A stretch of DNA of 64,000 bases from AP-15 sp963732095 (GTDB lineage Bacteria > Pseudomonadota > Alphaproteobacteria > ATCC43930 > CGMCC-115725): positions 124,001-188,000 of the forward strand of contig CAVSZA010000072.1 of assembly GCA_963732095.1 (NCBI GenBank). The letters are read 5' to 3'. Positions within the stretch are counted from its first letter, which is position 1. Each line of letters begins with the position of its first letter. Of this stretch, positions 43,604-52,148 are shown piece after piece. Both the position numbers and the translations under genes were made by a program. The notes beneath the pieces were generated by a model. The model had not been told where the DNA came from, did no database searches, and worked only from the letters and a program-made list of their open reading frames with translations.

Positions 43604-44293
43604 GGCGCGCGTCCGCTGTCGTCGGCGCGCCGCACATGCGCCGTCAACACCGGCAGCCGGTCCGGATCGACAGCCGCCACCGCCGCCCGCAGCCGCTCCT
43701 GCACCTCTTCCGGCAGCGACGGCACGTCGTCGAAGTAGCTGAGCGCCTTGAGGGTGATCAGCGGATTGAAGCTGCGCCCGTAGATGACGGTTGCGGCCGC
43801 CAACATCCGCGGCAGGTCGATGCCATGGCGGATCAGCGCGTCGATGTCGACATAGTCCCGCTTGGGCGCGTTGCTGCACCGTGAACGCCTTCGTACCGGC
43901 GATGTCGAGCAGCGAGGCAACATGCACCCTCGACCCTTCGGCAATCTCGCGCGCCACTGCCTCACCAAGCCCGAGATTGCCAAGGAACGACACCAGCACC
44001 GGGCCGCCACATTCCACCCGGCAAGTCAAGGTATGGCTGACGACTTGCACCTGTTCGGCCCCGGCCAGATACGGGATTTCTCGGGCGAGTACGGCCGGGT
44101 CAAAAGCCATGCGGGAGAAGAAATCGACATCGACCGACTGCCGATGTCCGAGCCGCAGTGCCAGTGCGGTCCCGCCATACTGCGTGAAATGCTCGGGCGT
44201 AGCGTCTAGCTCCGGCCACAGCGCCCGCTGCGCCGGTGGCAGAATATCGAGGCGTGGCTTGAAAGTCGGTGGCGGCACTTGCGCATTGCCCAT
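43600..44293 (-). pseudogene. AbiEii-type nucleotidyltransferase toxin, frameshifted
   Basis: From ATG 44293 the frame reads MGNAQVPPPTFKPRLDILPP, QYGGTALALRLGHRQSVDVD and FFS, the catalytic G-G-T-A-L..R..H..S.D.D motif of AbiEii/AbiGii proteins. After KAFTVQQRA a one-base change at about 43862-43870 shifts the frame; the rest is in the next frame as KRDYVDIDALIRHGIDLPRM, FNPLITLKALSYFDDVPSLP and ending GRAP. The DYVDIDALI motif after the shift is normal for the family. As written the protein is truncated or garbled. Confidence 0.8.
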
Positions 44294-44394
44294 CGTTATG
44301 CCGTAGAATAGCACAGTTGCGGGGCGGAAAGGACGAGCCTTCTGTGAGGTCGAAAGCCGCGCGCGAACTTGAGCCACCCAGCAGTTGTCCTACA

Positions 44395-44775
44395 ATGGCC
44401 GGTGTGACTAACCAGCCGCCGCAGAATAACCCGATCCTGACCCGCTTCCGCGTCGCGCTTGCCGAAATGTACGGCGGCCGGCTGGGGCGCGCTGTGTTGT
44501 TCAACTCCCGCGCGCGCGGCGATCACCATCCGGATTCCAACTACGATGCAGCCGTGTTCATCAAAGATCCCGGGACCCTCACCGAAGAACCGGACAAGTT
44601 GGCATCGCTCACCACGGCCATTTTGCTCGATAACGGCGACGCCCCAATCCCGACCGCAGCGGGAAAATACCGACCGCTCAGCCGGCGCAAAACCGCGAGC
44701 GGGCCGGCAGATAGCGCCGCGCACCCGCGCCTTGTCGCGTCTATCCCTTATTGCTGCGGTTATTGCGGTATATAG
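44395..44775 (+). pseudogene. MNT-type nucleotidyltransferase remnant
   Basis: Residues 15-50 read RFRVALAEMYGGRLGRAVLF, NSRARGDHHPDSNYDAAVFI. The family motif is GSRARGD..PDSDYD; here the first Gly is Asn and the second catalytic Asp is Asn (SNYD), so the active site is damaged. After TAILLDNGD the sequence no longer resembles the family. It lies divergently about 100 bases from the AbiEii remnant. Confidence 0.65.
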
Positions 44776-44779
44776 CAAG

Positions 44780-44961
44780 CGTAGGACGGAACAGCGGAGC
44801 GTATTCCGCCTCCAATCGTGGCCGGTTGGCGCTTTTCCTCGTCCGGGCACTGCGGGCTGTGTCCCCGAAAGGGTTATTGGAACGATAGAGCCGAGCCAAT
44901 GGAAATTGCCGAGACGAGGGAAGGCAAAGCGGCGGAATGCGCTGCGCTTTCCGCCCTACGC
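44780..44961. mobile_element. MITE-like element with 31-bp inverted ends
   Basis: GCGTAGGACGGAACAGCGGA then GCGTATTCCGCC (44780-44810) is inverted at 44931-44961 (GGCGGAATGCGCTGCGCTTT then CCGCCCTACGC), about 85 percent identical. The 120-base centre has no gene. No clear target duplication is visible. The GTAGG(A/G)CGGAA..CATTCCGCC end is typical of short non-autonomous elements of proteobacteria. Confidence 0.7.
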
Positions 44962-45070
44962 TTACTTCGATTGTGGTCCGCGTGACCCCGCGGTGCCGGC
45001 CGGCTATGTTTCGCTCGATCCGCGCACTGCGTGCGGGACGCGCCACAAGGCACTGACGGGAGGATGCGAC

Positions 45071-46147
45071 ATGACCACACGCTCGCGCGACATTACCGGG
45101 GCATTGCCGCGCCGCGCGCTGATGCGCGGCGTCACCGCGGGTTCGCTCGCCGCGTACCTGGCGGGCAGGGCAGGGCCGGCGGGGGCGGCGGAGGGCGGGC
45201 CGTTCCCGCCGCATCCGCGCTGGAAATTCGTCTTTGTCAATCATGTGACGTCGAACCCGTTCTTCGTCCCGTGCCAATACGGCATTCAGGATGCCTGCGC
45301 GCTGCTCGGCTGCGACTATCAGTGGACCGGGTCGGAGACCTCCGATGTTGCGCAGATGGTCAACGCGTTCAACGCCGCGGTCGCCGGCAAGGCCGACGCA
45401 ATCGCGGTTTGCCTCGTCGATCCGAGGGGCTTCGACCGCCCGGTCGAGAACGCGCTCGCCGCGGGCATACCGGTGTTCAGCTACAATGCGGATTCGCACA
45501 CCAACAAGCGCCTCGCCTATATCGGCCAGGATCTGTTCCTGTCCGGCCAGATGATGGGCGAGCGCATCGTCAAGCTCGTCGGCTCCGGCAAGGTCGCGAT
45601 CTTTATCGCGACGCCGGGCCAGCTGAACCTGCAGCCGCGCGTCGACGGCGCGATGGATTCGATCAATAAAGGGAAAAAATCGGGCGCCGACATCCAGGCG
45701 ACGATGATCGCGACTGATCCCGCCGCCAATGCCGGCCTGTCGAAAATCCAGGCCTATTACCTCGGCAACCAGGACGTCAAAGGCATGTTCGGCGTCAGCG
45801 GCGGCGACACGATGAACTGCGGGCTCATCGGCCGGCAGTACAACCTGCCGGCGAAGGGCGTGCATGCTGGTGGCTATGATCTGCTGCCGAAATCGCTCGA
45901 AGCGGTGCGCGACGGCTTCCTCGATTTCGCGATCGATCAGCAGCCCTATCTGCAGGGCTTCTACACGGTCATGGAGATGTTCGTGTGGAAGGTGTCGGGC
46001 GGGTTGGTCGGGCCGGCCGACATCGACACCGGCCTCAAATTCGTCACGAAGGACGCGGTCGGGCCGTATCTCGAGACCAAGACGCGCTACGAAGGCAGCG
46101 CGAAGGAAGCGCAGATCGTGCCGCACACCGGCGCAATCGGCAGCTGA
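45071..46147 (+). CDS. Sugar ABC transporter substrate-binding protein
   Basis: The 358-residue protein has a twin-arginine-like leader (PRRALMRGVTAGSLAAYLAG) and a type I periplasmic fold: WKFVFVNHVTSNPFFVPCQY, CDYQWTGSETSDVAQMVNAF, VDPRGFDRPVENALAAGIPV and GGYDLLPKSLEAVRDGFLDF. It should deliver a sugar or polyol to the permease downstream (RbsB-like). GGGAGGA lies before ATG 45071. Longer frames upstream cross the MITE-like element and are not real. Confidence 0.9.
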   Translation: MTTRSRDITGALPRRALMRGVTAGSLAAYLAGRAGPAGAAEGGPFPPHPRWKFVFVNHVTSNPFFVPCQYGIQDACALLGCDYQWTGSETSDVAQMVNAFNAAVAGKADAIAVCLVDPRGFDRPVENALAAGIPVFSYNADSHTNKRLAYIGQDLFLSGQMMGERIVKLVGSGKVAIFIATPGQLNLQPRVDGAMDSINKGKKSGADIQATMIATDPAANAGLSKIQAYYLGNQDVKGMFGVSGGDTMNCGLIGRQYNLPAKGVHAGGYDLLPKSLEAVRDGFLDFAIDQQPYLQGFYTVMEMFVWKVSGGLVGPADIDTGLKFVTKDAVGPYLETKTRYEGSAKEAQIVPHTGAIGS

Positions 46148-46148
46148 A

Positions 46149-47180
46149 GTGCCCGCGGACGTGCCAAGAGACGGGCCAAGGAAGGTGACTGGGGGCGCGG
46201 CCGAGGCGGGAGGGCATCATGGGCTGGTACGGCGGGTCTATGGCTTCCTGCTGCGGCCGGAGGCGAGCGTCATCGTCGTAACCGTCGCGCTCGTCATTTA
46301 TTTCGAGATCGCAAACCAGAATTTTCTGACCAACGCGAACGTGCAGACGGTGTCGCAGTTCGTCGCTGCACCCGTGATCATCGCCTGCGGGGAGATCATG
46401 CTGCTGATCTGCCGTGAGATCGATCTGTCGGTCGGCCAGGTTTTCGCGCTGGCGCCGTTTCTGATGGAGAACGTGCATGATTTCGGCCTCCCGGTGCCAT
46501 TGGCGATCCTCGCAGCGCTTGCCGCCTGCGCGCTGATCGGCCTGATTATCGGCCTGATCACGATCGGGCTTCGCGTGCCGTCATTCATCACGACGCTGGG
46601 CATGCTGTTCCTGATCACTGGCCTGACCCTGACGATTTCGCGCGGCTATCCGGCAAACACGGAAGGCGGTCCGCTCTTGACCGGGATCATGGGCGTCTGG
46701 GCGTATTCCGAGATCATCTGGGCGTTGGTCATCGTCGCGATCATGCATATCGTGCTGCGCCACACACGCTGGGGCCTGCACACGGTCGCGATTGGCGGCA
46801 ATATCATTGCGGCGGCCGAGGCCGGGATCGCGATCAACCGCATCAAGATCGGCAATTTCGTGCTGACCAGCACCTTGGGCGGGCTGACCGGACTGCTCGA
46901 AGCCTTTCGCGTCGGCTCGATCGACCCGTTGGCCGGCGGCAGCAACATCATGTTCCTCGGCGTCGCCTCCGGCGTCATCGGCGGTACCGCGATCGCCGGC
47001 GGCGCCGGCACGATCATCGGCGGGCTCGTCGGCGGCATCATGCTCGGCGTATTGCAGGACGGCTTCACGTTGCAGGGTATCAACGCCTTCACCTTCGACA
47101 TCGTGATCGGCGCCGCCATTCTGATCGCGATGATCGCCAATATCCATCTCGCGCGGCTGCGCGGCGGCGGACCCGGATGA
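46149..47180 (+). CDS. Sugar ABC transporter permease
   Basis: About 343 residues with roughly nine membrane segments (VIVVTVALVIYFEIANQNFL, IACGEIMLLICREIDLSVGQ, IIGLITIGLRVPSFITTLGM). The EIDLSVG and VPSFI(T/V)TLG motifs are characteristic of RbsC/AraH-type permeases. The start is uncertain: in-frame GTG codons at 46149, 46161 and 46185 precede the first helix and I use the first. It overlaps the ATPase gene by four bases (ATGA). Confidence 0.88.
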   Translation: MPADVPRDGPRKVTGGAAEAGGHHGLVRRVYGFLLRPEASVIVVTVALVIYFEIANQNFLTNANVQTVSQFVAAPVIIACGEIMLLICREIDLSVGQVFALAPFLMENVHDFGLPVPLAILAALAACALIGLIIGLITIGLRVPSFITTLGMLFLITGLTLTISRGYPANTEGGPLLTGIMGVWAYSEIIWALVIVAIMHIVLRHTRWGLHTVAIGGNIIAAAEAGIAINRIKIGNFVLTSTLGGLTGLLEAFRVGSIDPLAGGSNIMFLGVASGVIGGTAIAGGAGTIIGGLVGGIMLGVLQDGFTLQGINAFTFDIVIGAAILIAMIANIHLARLRGGGPG

Positions 47181-47932
47181 GCGAAGCCATTCGGGCGGAA
47201 AAGCTAGCGAAGACTTTCGGCAAGATCGCAGCGCTTGCCGGCGTGTCGCTCGAGGTGGCGTGGGGCGAGACGCTCGGCATCCTCGGCGACAACGGCGCCG
47301 GCAAATCGACGTTGATCAAGATCCTGACCGGCTATCATCAGCCGGATTCGGGACAGGTGTTCGTCGACGGAAGACCGGTAGAGCTCGCCTCGGTCGATGA
47401 CGCCAGGGCGCTCGGTATCGAATGCGTCTACCAGGATCTGGCGCTGGTCAACGGGCTCAGCATCTACCACAACATGTTCTTGAACCGCGAATTGCTGCGC
47501 CGCGGGCCATTTCGCCTCCTGGACCATCGCGAGATGCGGCGGCGCGCGGCCGAAGCACTCGCCGAAATCGGCGTCGACGTGCCCTCGGTCGAGCTCGCGG
47601 TCGGCGCGCTCTCGGGCGGCCAGCGCCAGGCCATCGCAGTGGCGCGCGCAGTTTATTCGAAGGCGCGCATCCTGTTGCTCGACGAGCCGCTCGCGGCGAT
47701 GGGCGCCCGCGAGGCGCGGCTGATCATCGGGCTGATCGAGCGGCTCCGGGCGCGCGGCGACATCGCGATCGTAATGATCGCGCATAACTATGCGCAGACC
47801 CTGGAGATCTGCGATCGCGTGGTACTGATGCAGCACGGTGAGATCACCTTTGAAAGCGCGGCAGCGGCGACCTCGGCCGAGGAACTCCTGGAGATCGTGC
47901 GCCGCGAATACCGCGCGGTCCGCACCGGGTGA
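47177..47932 (+). CDS. Sugar ABC transporter ATP-binding protein (single domain)
   Basis: A 251-residue ATPase: Walker A LGDNGAGKSTL near residue 37, Q-loop VYQDLALVNGLSIYHNMFLN, signature LSGGQRQAIAVARAVYS near 141, Walker B ILLLDEPLAAMGAREA near 162 and the switch His in MIAHNYAQTL. Ribose-type importers usually have a fused two-domain ATPase; this one has a single domain, as in FrcA-type systems, so it acts as a homodimer. Confidence 0.92.
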   Translation: MSEAIRAEKLAKTFGKIAALAGVSLEVAWGETLGILGDNGAGKSTLIKILTGYHQPDSGQVFVDGRPVELASVDDARALGIECVYQDLALVNGLSIYHNMFLNRELLRRGPFRLLDHREMRRRAAEALAEIGVDVPSVELAVGALSGGQRQAIAVARAVYSKARILLLDEPLAAMGAREARLIIGLIERLRARGDIAIVMIAHNYAQTLEICDRVVLMQHGEITFESAAAATSAEELLEIVRREYRAVRTG

Positions 47933-47987
47933 ATTCGCCGCCGCTCTACGCTATTTTTGCCGAGAAACCGGCGGAAAGGAGCGCGCA

Positions 47988-49166
47988 ATGACCGACACGG
48001 CGACGATGGTGGCCCTCGGTGAGGATTATCCCGAACTGCGAGAATCGGTGCGCAAGATCTGCGAGCGCTACCCCGGCGCCTATTGGCGCAAGCTCGAGGC
48101 GGAGCAGGCCTACCCCACCGAGTTCATCACCGAGTTGACGCAGAGCGGCTTTCTCGCCTCGCTGATCCCCGAGGAATACGGCGGCTCAGGACTGCCGTTG
48201 CGGGCCGCCGCCGTGATCCTAGAGGAGATCAATGCCTCGGGCTGCACCGCGAGCCAAGGCCATGCGCAGATGTACATCATGGGCACCGTATTGCGGCACG
48301 GCAGCGAGGAGCAGAAGCAGCGCTATTTGCCGAAGATCGCGTCCGGCGAACTGCGATTGCAGGCCTTCGGGGTGACCGAGCCGACTACCGGCTCCGACAC
48401 GACAAAACTCAAGACCCGCGCGGTGCGGCAAGGCAACCACTACGTCATCAACGGGCAGAAGGTATGGACCTCGCGCGCCCGGCACTCGGATCTGATGCTG
48501 CTGTTGGCGCGCACGACCCCGGTCGACGAGGTCAAGCGGCGCACCGACGGATTGTCCGTCTTCCTTGTCGATCTGCGCGAGAACCTCGGGCAGGGCGTCG
48601 AGATCCGCCCGATCGAGGCGATGATCAATCACAACACGACCGAGGTGTTCTTCGACAATCTCGAAGTGCCGCCCGAGAATTTGATCGGCGAGGAGGGCAA
48701 GGGCTTCCGCTACATCCTCGACGGGATGAATGCCGAGCGCATCCTGGTCGCGCAGGAATGCATCGGCGACGGGCGCTGGCTGTTGCAGAAGGGTATCGAT
48801 TACGCCAAGGAGCGGATCGTCTTCGACCGGCCGATCGGACAGAACCAGGGGGTGCAGTTCCCGCTCGCCCACGCCTATGCCGAGCTCGAGGCAGCCGACA
48901 TGATCTGCCGCCGGGCCGCCGCCCTCTTCGACGACGGCAAGGAATGCGGCGCCGACGCCAACATGGCGAAATTGCTCGCTTCGGAAGCGACCTGGCACGC
49001 TGCCGAGGCGACCTTCGCGACCTTCGGCGGCTTCGCCTTCGCGAAGGAATACGACATCGAGCGCAAATGGCGCGAGGCCCGCCTCTACCAGACCGCCCCG
49101 ATCTCGACCAACCTGATCCTCGCCTATCTCGGCCAGCACGTGCTGGGGATGCCGCGGTCGTATTAA
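47988..49166 (+). CDS. Acyl-CoA dehydrogenase
   Basis: The 392-residue flavoprotein carries LIPEEYGGSGLPLRAAAVIL, LQAFGVTEPTTGSDTTKLKT (FAD-binding site), HYVINGQKVWTSRARHSDLM, and FGGFAFAKEYDIERKWREAR with YQTAPISTNLILAYLGQ. The acid near DIERKWREARL is in the position of the catalytic base region. It oxidises acyl-CoA to enoyl-CoA with FAD. AAAGGAG precedes ATG 47988. It is separate from the sugar importer by 55 bases. Confidence 0.92.
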   Translation: MTDTATMVALGEDYPELRESVRKICERYPGAYWRKLEAEQAYPTEFITELTQSGFLASLIPEEYGGSGLPLRAAAVILEEINASGCTASQGHAQMYIMGTVLRHGSEEQKQRYLPKIASGELRLQAFGVTEPTTGSDTTKLKTRAVRQGNHYVINGQKVWTSRARHSDLMLLLARTTPVDEVKRRTDGLSVFLVDLRENLGQGVEIRPIEAMINHNTTEVFFDNLEVPPENLIGEEGKGFRYILDGMNAERILVAQECIGDGRWLLQKGIDYAKERIVFDRPIGQNQGVQFPLAHAYAELEAADMICRRAAALFDDGKECGADANMAKLLASEATWHAAEATFATFGGFAFAKEYDIERKWREARLYQTAPISTNLILAYLGQHVLGMPRSY

Positions 49167-49262
49167 GCCCGGAAGACGCAAATAGGTATGCGTCATCTGT
49201 GGATGACGCCATTCTAGCCGTTCGCGTAAAGTCGGTAGAGCTACCGACGAAAGGAGGCCGCG

Positions 49263-49586
49263 ATGCTGACGATGTGGGTAAAGGTCCGGGTGAAGCCTGG
49301 CGAGCGCGAGCGCTTTCTGAAGGCGATCGAGGTGGATGCTCTCGGTTCCGAGCGGGACGAGCCGGGGTGCATGCGCTTCAACGTCCTGCAGGACGGGCAG
49401 GACCAGAACGTCTACTACTTCTATGAAGTCTACCGGGACGAGGCGGCGCTCGAGGCGCATCGGGCGGCGCCCCACTACGCAATCTGGCGCGCGGCGGCGG
49501 ACACCTTGGACGGCGCGCCCGAGGCGACGCGCTGCCAAACTGTATTTCCAGCCGCAGCCGGGTACTGGGAGCGTAAAAGCTCCTGA
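49263..49586 (+). CDS. Antibiotic biosynthesis monooxygenase (ABM) domain protein
   Basis: The 107-residue protein starts MLTMWVKVRVKPGERERFLK and has EPGCMRFNVLQDGQDQNVYY and FYEVYRDEAALEAHRAAPHY, the ferredoxin-like dimeric ABM pattern (E-P-G-C..F.V......FYE.Y.......H). Cofactor-free oxygenases and LsrG-type isomerases share this fold. AAAGGAGG lies upstream. Function unassigned. Confidence 0.88.
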   Translation: MLTMWVKVRVKPGERERFLKAIEVDALGSERDEPGCMRFNVLQDGQDQNVYYFYEVYRDEAALEAHRAAPHYAIWRAAADTLDGAPEATRCQTVFPAAAGYWERKSS

Positions 49587-49610
49587 ATCATAGCCCGTTG
49601 ACGGGGCTCG

Positions 49611-49775
49611 TTGGCTCTTCCGGACGTAAACCGCAAATCACAGGGCGCGTTCAGCCTGCTCGTCTCGGGGCGCTTTGGCCCCCTGTTCGCGACGCAGTTC
49701 TTGTCGGCCTTCAACGACAATGCGTTGCGCAACGCCCTGGTGCTGATGATCGCCTATCGTGCCGCTGTTTTGGCG
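49611..49775 (+). pseudogene. LplT/MFS N-terminal fragment
   Basis: From TTG 49611 the frame reads QGAFSLLVSGRFGPLFATQF, LSAFNDNALRNALVLMIAYR. This is the first helix and FNDN motif of lysophospholipid (LplT-like) MFS transporters. The similarity stops at about residue 55, where the antisense ydcF gene begins; the rest is absent. Confidence 0.7.
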
Positions 49776-50277
49776 CACGTTGCCCCGGTTCACCGTAGCC
49801 CAGTCCGCGTGATCCGGCGCGCAACAGGCTCCACGGCAGTGCAACGATCTCGCGAAAGGCCGCGCCGGCCGCCCGCCGAAGCGAGCGTGCCGGCACCGCG
49901 GCCCGCCCCGCGACCCGCAGCCCGGCGAGGCGGAACAAGAGTGCCGCGCGCGGCAGGTGAACGCGGTCACTGACCAGCAGCACAGAGCCTAATCCCCGCG
50001 CACTCAGCAGCCGCGCGGTCTCGCGCGCATTTTCGAAGGTATCGCGGGAAACGGGGTCGACCAGCATTGCGGTCTCGGGAACCCCGTGAGCAATCGCCGT
50101 CCGCCGCATGATTTCCGCTTCGGGCAGCGGTCGACTGCCGCCGCCCGAGAGCACGAGCAGCGGGGCCGCGCCTGCCTCGAAGAGCCGGATGCCAATCCCC
50201 AACCGTCGTTTCAGCGCCGTCGAACCAGGGCAGCCGAGGACGACGATGGCATCGGGCTTAGAGCATCTGGCCGCCAT
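49711..50277 (-). CDS. YdcF/DUF218-family protein with abnormal 3' end
   Basis: From ATG 50277 the product reads SKPDAIVVLGCPGSTALKRR, PLLVLSGGGSRPLPEAEIMR, VDPVSRDTFENARETARLLS and VLLVSDRVHLPRAALLFRLA. These are the DUF218 motifs (VLG, SGG, E.......T..NA, SD..H..RA). The last 30 residues are antisense to the lplT fragment; the native stop seems lost at the junction near 49790. The start overlaps the SDR stop by 20 bases. Members are membrane-associated in cell-envelope metabolism; this copy has no membrane helix. Confidence 0.75.
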   Translation of the reverse strand: MAARCSKPDAIVVLGCPGSTALKRRLGIGIRLFEAGAAPLLVLSGGGSRPLPEAEIMRRTAIAHGVPETAMLVDPVSRDTFENARETARLLSARGLGSVLLVSDRVHLPRAALLFRLAGLRVAGRAAVPARSLRRAAGAAFREIVALPWSLLRAGSRGLGYGEPGQRAPKQRHDRRSSAPGRCATHCR

Positions 50278-51007
50278 CGACGGCGATGTTCTGGCCGGTG
50301 ACCCAGCTGGCAAGCGGCGAGCACAGGAACAGCGCAACCTGCGCGATTTCCTCCGGTCGGCCGAGCCGGCCGAACGGGATGCTCCTGAGGATGCCGGCGT
50401 AGAGGTGCGGATTGTGGGCCTTGGCCCGCGCCCAGGTGCCGCCGGGGAACTCGATCGAACCGGGTGCGATGCAGTTGACCCGGATCCGCTTGCCGGCGAG
50501 CGCCGCGGCTTGGGTCAAGGTGTATTCCAGGATCGCGGCCTTGACGGCGCCGTAAGGCGGCGTGCGGACCGAAGCTTTGAACCCCGAGATCGACGAGATG
50601 TTGAGGATCGAGCCTGCCTCGGACTTTTCGAGGTAGGGCAGCGCCGCCCGCGTCGCCCGCACCGTCGCCAGCAGGTCGACCGAGATGCTGGCGGCCCATC
50701 CCGCTTCGTCGTCGCTGGTCCCGAAACCCGAGGCATTGTTGACGAGTATGTCGACGCCGCCGAGAGCGCCGGCCGCCTCTGCGACGTAGCGTGGAATGGC
50801 CGCGGCGTCCGAAAGGTCGCAGACCGCGGCGTGAGCGAGGCCGCCATGCCGGGCGATCTCGTCGCGGGTGGCTTCGAGCGCCTCGGCGCCGCGCGCACAA
50901 ATCGACACGCCGGCTCCAGCCTCGGCAAAGGCAAGTGCGATCGCGCGCCCGATGCCGCGGCTGCCTCCGGCGACAATGGCGCGCTTGCCGGCAATATCGA
51001 TCTTCAT
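50258..51007 (-). CDS. Short-chain dehydrogenase/reductase
   Basis: A 249-residue SDR with canonical motifs: KRAIVAGGSRGIGRAIALAF (GxxxGIG), DILVNNASGFGTSD, NISSISGFKASVRTPPYGAV followed by K of YxxxK, and CIAPGSIEFPGGTWARAKAH. The ending SPLASWVTGQNIAVDGGQML is typical. GGAGGA precedes ATG 51007; the longer frame to 51673 is not coding. It may act in fatty acid or alcohol metabolism. It is divergent from the EthD-domain gene. Confidence 0.92.
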   Translation of the reverse strand: MKIDIAGKRAIVAGGSRGIGRAIALAFAEAGAGVSICARGAEALEATRDEIARHGGLAHAAVCDLSDAAAIPRYVAEAAGALGGVDILVNNASGFGTSDDEAGWAASISVDLLATVRATRAALPYLEKSEAGSILNISSISGFKASVRTPPYGAVKAAILEYTLTQAAALAGKRIRVNCIAPGSIEFPGGTWARAKAHNPHLYAGILRSIPFGRLGRPEEIAQVALFLCSPLASWVTGQNIAVDGGQML

Positions 51008-51073
51008 GCTTCCTCCACAGGATGTTCCGGCGCAGCATGCGCTAGAGAACATGGCTACGGAAGGGCTTAGGCG

Positions 51074-51412
51074 ATGATCAAGAGCGTCTCGCTGCTGACC
51101 CGCAAGGCGGGGCTGTCGCACGAGCAATTCGTCCAGCACTGGCTCGAGGTGCATGCTCCTCTCGCACATGCGGTACCCGGACTGCGCCGCTATGTTCAGT
51201 CGCATATTGTCGGCGAGCGGACCCGGCCCGACATTCCGACCACGGATGTCGAAGTCGATGGAGTTGCCGAAACCTGGTATGACGATCTGCCCGCCATGGA
51301 GCGCGCCAACGCCTCTCCCGAAGCCAAGGCATTGCATGCCGACGGCGCCCTCTTCATCGGCCGGATCAAAAGCTTTCTCACCGAGGAGAAGGTGATCATC
51401 CCGCGGGAGTGA
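51074..51412 (+). CDS. EthD-domain protein
   Basis: The 112-residue product reads MIKSVSLLTRKAGLSHEQFV, HWLEVHAPLAHAVPGLRRYV, the EthD signature (K..G.s.e.F..hw...Hapl....pglrry). EthD proteins are dimeric ferredoxin-like helpers found next to cytochrome P450 or degradative genes. Its placement divergent from an SDR fits a degradative context. Confidence 0.9.
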   Translation: MIKSVSLLTRKAGLSHEQFVQHWLEVHAPLAHAVPGLRRYVQSHIVGERTRPDIPTTDVEVDGVAETWYDDLPAMERANASPEAKALHADGALFIGRIKSFLTEEKVIIPRE

Positions 51413-51417
51413 GCCGG

Positions 51418-51472
51418 CTTCTCCCTCTCCGCTCCTGGGGGCGGAGAGGGTCGGGGTGAGGTGGGGGAGGCC
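51418..51472. repeat. Family A palindromic repeat
   Basis: A copy of the family A element (TCCCTCTCCGC..GGGGGCGGAGAGGG, TCGGGGTGAGG) begins just after the ethD stop. Between here and 51653 I see only a degraded TGTTTCTGCTGTTTTTTGCA motif (51491-51510) that resembles family E. Confidence 0.65.
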
Positions 51473-51653
51473 CGCTCCAGCTCTGTGCACTAGCTGTTTC
51501 TGCTGTTTTTTGCAGCGAAAATAGAGCGATCGGCTTCGCTCCGCCGCGGAGATCCTGGGTTGGAGCGCCGCGACGGGGCGCATTAACTGCGGCAATTCCG
51601 CTGTCGGTTTGCTGTCTTCCGCTGTATCGGGAGTGTGGCTCAAGCTCAGGTCC

Positions 51654-52101
51654 TTAGCGGGGCGTATACCCATAAGGATCCGGGCGGTGTGCCGACTGCG
51701 CGTCCTCCAGCTGCCGCAAGCGATTATCGAAATCGCTCGCGTCGATTGCCCGCAGAAAGCTTTCGATCATCTGCGACAGCGCGAACCCCTCGCCGGGGGT
51801 GATGCCGCCGCGCCCGACCGCGTCGGCGACCGCCTTTATCGCGCCAAGGATGTCGGCCGCGCTGTTGATCGGCGGCAGAGCGAGCTCGACCGAGCGGTCG
51901 CGGCGCGGCGCGACGGTGCGGTCGAGACAGAGCCGCAATGCCGTCGGATCGCCGGCAAGGGCGAGTTCGACCGCCTTGCGGCTCAGCGCCGTTGCTTCGC
52001 CATCGAGCAACAGCTGTGCCGCCCGAGTAGACCGGTTCATTGAGCCGCGAGGCCGCCCGCCGGGATTTCCGGACCGCCCCTTCGCAAACGGTCGACCTCA
52101 A
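51654..52101 (-). pseudogene. DUF5681-type protein with 5' frameshift
   Basis: The main frame reads RSGNPGGRPRGS, MNRSTRAAQLLLDGEATALS and KAVELALAGDPTALRLCLDR, then RSVELALPPINSAADILGAI and GITPGEGFALSQMIESF. This is the DUF5681 motif followed by the usual helical body. The natural start appears to be TTG 52101, behind AAAAAGGAG and overlapping the stop of a tiny upstream ORF, but that start is one base out of frame with RSGNPGGR. A restart at ATG 52040 would omit the DUF5681 motif. Confidence 0.7.
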
Positions 52102-52148
52102 CTCCTTTTTGCTGTTGTTGCTGTTTCCTGCAGAGAAATATCAGTCAT
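52098..52148 (-). CDS. Sixteen-residue leader peptide ORF
   Basis: ATG 52148 encodes MTDISLQETATTAKRS and stops at TGA (52100-52098), which overlaps the TTG start of the DUF5681 gene (TTGA). A related opening (MAVVSLQKQPA) is present at the family E copy near 43.2 kb. The overlap suggests translational coupling, but so small an ORF cannot be proved real from one sequence. Confidence 0.4.
   Translation of the reverse strand: MTDISLQETATTAKRS

Noticed and set aside
44741..46126. 461-codon minus-strand frame
   Set aside because: It is antisense to the sugar-binding protein and crosses the MITE-like element; typical GC-rich shadow.
48219..49538. 439-codon minus-strand frame
   Set aside because: Antisense to the acyl-CoA dehydrogenase and ABM genes.
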